Shown: positions 5,660 through 7,714 of the stretch, piece by piece
Layout of the letters: every line of letters begins with the position of its first letter
How positions within the stretch are numbered: the first letter of the stretch is position 1
Notes under the pieces: generated by a model
Told to the model about the DNA's origin: nothing
Database searches by the model: none
Seen by the model: the letters and a program-made list of their open reading frames with translations, nothing else
Program-made: the position numbers and the translations under genes
Origin: Candidatus Nanoanaerosalina archaeon
Lineage (GTDB): Archaea; Nanohalarchaeota; Nanosalinia; Nanosalinales; Nanoanaerosalinaceae
Assembly: GCA_022729285.1 (NCBI GenBank)
Contig: JALDAI010000034.1
Span: 1 to 7,714, forward strand
Direction of reading: 5' to 3'
Length of the DNA stretch: 7,714 nt

Positions 5660-6229
5660 TTACTCCTCCTCTTCTTCCTCTTTTTCAAGTTCTTCCAGCT
5701 CTTCTTTAATCCAATCGATCTTTCCAAGAGTTGGCTGTCTCATAGTTAGGTTTACCTTGTTGTCCTTGTTCTTTTTCATGCTTACCGCAGTGATACGGGT
5801 TCTAACTTTATCTCCTGTTTTCAAAGTTCTTGTACCGTCTTTTCCAACAAGCATTCCTTGTGTTTCATCATAGTTGACATAGTCGTCCATTATCTGAGAG
5901 ATATGGCACAGTCCTTCGATAGGCCCTACTCTGATAAATGCTCCGAACTCTGTTACTTCGGTTACTTCTCCTTCAACTACTTCATGGAGCTCTGGTTCGT
6001 ATGAGTAAAGGTTGTAATCAACCGAGTAATAAACTCCTGCATCTCCTGCTTTAATCTCTCCATCCCCGATATCAGTGATTTCATCAACTTTTAACACCAT
6101 GCCGAGGTCTTCGACAATATGTCCTTCGTACTGTTTCTTAAGACTGCTAAAAACTGATTCTTCAATATCTCGGCCTAGCAGCGTTGGATCTACTCTTATC
6201 TGGTCCTTAACTTTTGCTTTCTTATACAT
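5660..6229 (-). CDS. rpo7: DNA-directed RNA polymerase subunit Rpo7 (RpoE')
   Basis: 189 residues, matching the archaeal RNA polymerase stalk subunit Rpo7 (eukaryotic Rpb7). It has an N-terminal RNP-like tip domain (about 1-80), including the VDPTLLG stretch that contacts the polymerase core, then an S1/OB RNA-binding domain (about 82-165) with VVEGEVTEVTEFGAFIRVGP and GLCHISQI. With Rpo4 (not in this window) it forms the stalk that aids open complex formation and binds exiting RNA. The C-terminus is a highly acidic Glu-rich tail (about 175-189) ending in six Glu. It starts 3 bases after the pyrophosphatase stop, with only a weak GGAT-type ribosome site. Confidence 0.97.
   Translation of the reverse strand: MYKKAKVKDQIRVDPTLLGRDIEESVFSSLKKQYEGHIVEDLGMVLKVDEITDIGDGEIKAGDAGVYYSVDYNLYSYEPELHEVVEGEVTEVTEFGAFIRVGPIEGLCHISQIMDDYVNYDETQGMLVGKDGTRTLKTGDKVRTRITAVSMKKNKDNKVNLTMRQPTLGKIDWIKEELEELEKEEEEEE
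5663..5671 (-). promoter_or_regulatory. Shine-Dalgarno of spt4 embedded in the rpo7 poly-Glu codons
   Basis: GAGGAGGAG on the minus strand encodes the last three Glu of Rpo7. The internal GGAGG (5665-5669) is 8 bases from the spt4 ATG. The layout, including the TAA stop and the 3-base gap, matches that at the eS24-eS31 junction. Confidence 0.75.
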
Positions 6230-6232
6230 TTT

Positions 6233-6769
6233 TTATCCGTACTTTCTTTTGTATAGTTTAATCGAATGTTTAACAGCTTTAAGCGCTGACTCTTTTCCGT
6301 CCCAACCGTTTACTTCAACAGTTTTTCCTTCCTCAAGGTTCTTATATGTTCGGAAGAACTCAAGAATTTCTTTTTTAATATGGCTGGAAACATCTTCGAT
6401 ATCCTTAATATCATCGTAACGAGGATCTTCTCTTGGAACGGCTAAGATTTTATCGTCTTTTTCGCCTCCGTCAACCATTCTCATCAGTCCTATAGGCCTT
6501 GCTTCTATGATACAGCCTGGGAACGTTTTTTCATCCATAAGGACTATGATGTCCATTGGATCTCCGTCATCATAGATTGTTCTCGGAATAAATCCGTACT
6601 CTCCCGGGTACTGCTGTGGTCCGTGGAGAACTCGGTCTAACATGTATGTTCCGAAATCTTTGTTGTATTCGAACTTGTTTCTACTGCCTTTAGGAATTTC
6701 TACTATCGCATAAACTTCTTCAGGTATGTTAGGTCCTGATGGAAGATCTCTCCAGTGGTCTTTTACCAT
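6233..6769 (-). CDS. ppa: Inorganic pyrophosphatase, family I soluble
   Basis: A 178-residue family I pyrophosphatase, which hydrolyses PPi to two phosphates in the cytoplasm using Mg2+ and pulls forward NTP polymerisation, aminoacylation and adenylation. The length is usual for bacterial/archaeal enzymes. Visible active-site groups, by alignment from memory to the E. coli enzyme, are KFE (Lys33, Glu35), YGFIPRT (58-64), the signature DGDPMD (Asp68, Asp70, Asp73), Asp100, Asp105 and Lys107 in DDKILAVP, and Tyr/Lys residues in FFRTYKNLE (138-146). It is the first gene of the ppa-rpo7-spt4-eS24-eS31 operon, behind a TATA box and a GGTGA ribosome site 4 bases from the ATG. The pairing with rpo7 recurs in archaea. 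Confidence 0.97.
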   Translation of the reverse strand: MVKDHWRDLPSGPNIPEEVYAIVEIPKGSRNKFEYNKDFGTYMLDRVLHGPQQYPGEYGFIPRTIYDDGDPMDIIVLMDEKTFPGCIIEARPIGLMRMVDGGEKDDKILAVPREDPRYDDIKDIEDVSSHIKKEILEFFRTYKNLEEGKTVEVNGWDGKESALKAVKHSIKLYKRKYG

Positions 6770-6805
6770 TTTTTCACCTTGTTATATAATTAAAAACTGT
6801 TGTCC

Positions 6806-6814
6806 TAAATATAT
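6806..6814 (-). promoter_or_regulatory. TATA box for ppa-rpo7-spt4-eS24-eS31
   Basis: ATATATTTA on the minus strand, preceded by AATAAACC as a possible BRE, is centred about 41 bases before the ppa ATG. This predicts a leader of about 15 bases that just includes the GGTGA ribosome site (6774-6778). Confidence 0.65.
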
Positions 6815-6890
6815 GGTTTATTCTATTTTTTTAAGTCTTTTTTATTTATGTAGTTTTTTGACCGGTCTAAGAAAGGATTAATATTTTGGC

Positions 6891-6911
6891 AGAGGTTAAG
6901 TTTCAACCTCT
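6891..6911 (-). terminator. 7-bp hairpin overlapping the PIN gene stop
   Basis: AGAGGTT and AACCTCT form a perfect 7-bp stem around a 7-base loop, starting within the TAG stop codon of the PIN-domain gene. No T run follows on the minus strand, so it is not a classical intrinsic terminator. It could protect the mRNA 3' end or help termination. The function is uncertain; the inverted repeat itself is clear. Confidence 0.4.
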
Positions 6912-7287
6912 AAATAGTTCTAAGATTACGTCCTTCCAGATGGTTTCTGCTTCTAAGAAAAATATAGGGTAAGTTTTCCTTATCGAGCTTTCTTTTTAAC
7001 TCCTTATCATTAGTGCATACAACAAAGCCTTGGAAACCTTTTTCAAATAGGTCATGGTCAACTGTGTGCCTTGAAGATGTACTTATAATTTCTATATCCT
7101 TAACATTCATCAGTTTTTTAACAAGCTTCCTATAACGACCGTCTCTGATGTTCATTGCTTCGTTAAGCGTTCTTTCTAAAGTGTAAAGTTCATAGTATCC
7201 GTTCGTTAATCTTTCAAACTCTTCGAAAATTTCGACACTAAACTGGAAAGGTAGTACTAGAAAGTTCGCATCGAGTAGTAGCTTCAT
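6910..7287 (-). CDS. PIN-domain nuclease, Fcf1/Utp24-like (COG1412 type)
   Basis: 125 residues from the ATG at 7285-7287. The N-terminus MKLLLDANFLVLPFQFSVEI, with Asp6 as first metal ligand, followed by EIFEEFERL, and the later VDHDLFEKG (Asp77, Asp79) and CTNDKELKRKL (Asp94) with a C-terminal LRSRNHLE are typical of archaeal PIN proteins related to eukaryotic Fcf1/Utp24, the nuclease that cuts pre-18S rRNA. A role in archaeal rRNA processing is inferred from this relationship and from ribosomal neighbours. A longer frame from a TTG at 7303-7305 would add six residues but lies upstream of the predicted start site. No antitoxin gene is adjacent, so a VapC toxin is unlikely. It is separated from ppa by 140 bases with its own hairpin. 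Confidence 0.85.
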   Translation of the reverse strand: MKLLLDANFLVLPFQFSVEIFEEFERLTNGYYELYTLERTLNEAMNIRDGRYRKLVKKLMNVKDIEIISTSSRHTVDHDLFEKGFQGFVVCTNDKELKRKLDKENLPYIFLRSRNHLEGRNLRTI

Positions 7288-7310
7288 TAAACACTTTTTG
7301 TTCAATTAAC

Positions 7311-7320
7311 TTTTTTAATA
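7311..7320 (-). promoter_or_regulatory. TATA box for the PIN-domain gene
   Basis: TATTAAAAAA on the minus strand is centred about 28 bases before the ATG at 7287, which predicts a leaderless or nearly leaderless mRNA. It also argues against the upstream TTG start at 7305, which would precede the start of transcription. Confidence 0.5.
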
Positions 7321-7341
7321 CATCTTCGGATAGACGGTATG

Positions 7342-7385
7342 TCAACACCGGTTCTACAAGTTTTAGTCTAAAGTTTAGGTGTTGA
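7342..7385. repeat. 8-bp inverted repeat in the PIN/histone intergenic region
   Basis: TCAACACC (7342-7349) and GGTGTTGA (7378-7385) are perfect inverted copies 28 bases apart. Between them lie overlapping 5-base dyads (TTTAG, CTAAA, TTTAG at about 7362-7378). The surrounding divergent region (7288-7574, 287 bases) contains no gene I can support. It holds the PIN TATA box at the left, the histone promoter at the right and these dyads in the middle. Confidence 0.5.
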
Positions 7386-7494
7386 ACAGAGAACTTTTCA
7401 ATTCCAGAAAACTGTATAATCAGTAAATTTTATCCTAAAAGTTTGGAGGTTTTATTACCTTAGTTAACATATGTTCAACAATTATTTGTGAGGT

Positions 7495-7509
7495 TTATAG
7501 ACTCTATAA
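7495..7509. repeat. 6-bp dyad upstream of the histone promoter
   Basis: TTATAG-ACT-CTATAA is a perfect 6-bp dyad with a 3-base centre, ending 16 bases before the histone TATA box. Its place suits a transcription factor site, but AT-rich dyads of this size can arise by chance. Confidence 0.35.
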
Positions 7510-7525
7510 CAGTTTTTCTATGAAA

Positions 7526-7535
7526 TATTTATAAA
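7526..7535 (+). promoter_or_regulatory. TATA box of the histone gene
   Basis: TATTTATAAA, preceded by TGAAA, is centred about 45 bases before the histone ATG. This predicts transcription from near 7556-7558 and a leader of about 17 bases that keeps the ribosome site. A second TATA-like TTTATATAA (7540-7548) would start inside or after the ribosome site and is less likely. Confidence 0.65.
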
Positions 7536-7558
7536 GGAGTTTATATAAGTAACTAATA

Positions 7559-7566
7559 GGGGGTGA
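7559..7566 (+). promoter_or_regulatory. Strong Shine-Dalgarno of the histone gene
   Basis: GGGGGTGA contains the archaeal consensus GGTGA, 8 bases from the ATG. It is the best ribosome site in the window, as expected for an abundant protein. Confidence 0.8.
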
Positions 7567-7574
7567 ATAATACT

Positions 7575-7714
7575 ATGGCAGAACTACCACTTGCACCTTT
7601 AAAGAGGATTTTGAAGAATGCTGGTGCTGAGAGAGTTTCTGATGATGCTGTCGAGGCTCTAAGGGATGAGATCGAAGACAAAGCTCATGACCTAGCTGAG
7701 AAAGCAAGAGACTA
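7575..7714 (+). CDS. Archaeal histone (partial, cut by window end)
   Basis: Only the first 46 codons plus two bases are in view; the gene runs off the right edge. The protein begins MAELPLAPLKRILKNAGAER, a near-textbook archaeal histone-fold start. VSDDAVEALRDEIED (21-35) and helix 2 follow, with Glu/Lys-rich residues. Helix alpha 1 and the start of alpha 2 are covered, including the Arg/Lys face (Lys10, Arg11, Lys14, Arg20) expected to touch DNA. Family members are about 67 residues and form dimers that wrap DNA into extended chains. It is the only plus-strand gene seen and is divergent from the PIN gene. A tail or second fold downstream cannot be judged. Confidence 0.95.
   Translation, partial: MAELPLAPLKRILKNAGAERVSDDAVEALRDEIEDKAHDLAEKARD

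Noticed and set aside
5646..5873. Plus-strand open frame coding for a Ser-rich peptide
   Set aside because: It is the complement of the Glu codons of rpo7. Low-complexity Ser runs are a typical shadow of GAA/GAG repeats.
7288..7305. Six-residue extension of the PIN protein from a TTG at 7303-7305
   Set aside because: The family starts directly with the first beta strand (MKLLLDANF), and a TATA box at 7311-7320 puts the transcript start after the TTG.
7386..7520. Search for a small protein or C/D box RNA in the middle of the divergent region
   Set aside because: Only reading frames of about a dozen codons or fewer were seen, and no paired RUGAUGA/CUGA boxes were found.
7540..7548. TTTATATAA as the histone TATA box
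   Set aside because: A start about 25 bases downstream would fall beyond the GGGGGTGA ribosome site, which would then be absent from the mRNA.

Overview
The window is a dense stretch of archaeal housekeeping genes. Archaeal origin is shown by a tRNA with a bulge-helix-bulge intron, eukaryote-like ribosomal proteins (eS1, eS24, eS31 and archaeal-type uS15), RNA polymerase subunit Rpo7, Spt4, the KEOPS proteins Kae1 and Bud32, the RecJ-like nuclease GAN, TATA-box promoters and an archaeal histone. The histone and overall gene order fit a euryarchaeal or DPANN-type lineage better than a crenarchaeon. Low GC, very tight spacing and compact proteins (a YrdC-only Sua5, Kae1 not fused to Bud32) would suit a small-genome DPANN archaeon, but that is inference. 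The proteins are not uniformly acidic, so a salt-in halophile is not indicated.

Layout: everything from 1 to 7287 is on the minus strand and should be read right to left. First is a PIN-domain nuclease of the Fcf1/Utp24 type (6910-7287). After a 140-base gap with a promoter comes an operon: inorganic pyrophosphatase, rpo7, spt4, eS24 and eS31 (6769 down to 5010). An oligo-T terminator-like region and a new TATA box precede a second operon: kae1, sua5/yrdC and bud32 (4912 down to 2683), with a 10-base kae1/sua5 overlap and a 2-base sua5-bud32 gap. A third TATA box precedes uS15, the GAN nuclease and eS1 (2599 down to 145). An intron-containing tRNA-Gln(UUG) lies 32 bases further on (112 down to 1). 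On the plus strand, a histone gene begins at 7575 and runs off the right edge, behind a divergent 287-base intergenic region.

Together: the first operon supplies part of the RNA polymerase stalk, half of the Spt4/5 elongation factor, two small-subunit ribosomal proteins and the enzyme that removes pyrophosphate made by polymerisation. The second holds both enzymatic steps of tRNA t6A37 synthesis (Sua5 makes threonylcarbamoyl-AMP, Kae1 transfers it) plus the Bud32 kinase/ATPase. The third joins two ribosomal proteins to a replisome-associated nuclease.

No defence system, CRISPR array, transposon or clearly undescribed system is visible. The most notable details are two acidic C-terminal tails whose GAG codons form the Shine-Dalgarno site of the next gene, a Gln-rich low-complexity insertion inside the Bud32 kinase core, and small dyads in the histone/PIN divergent promoter region.
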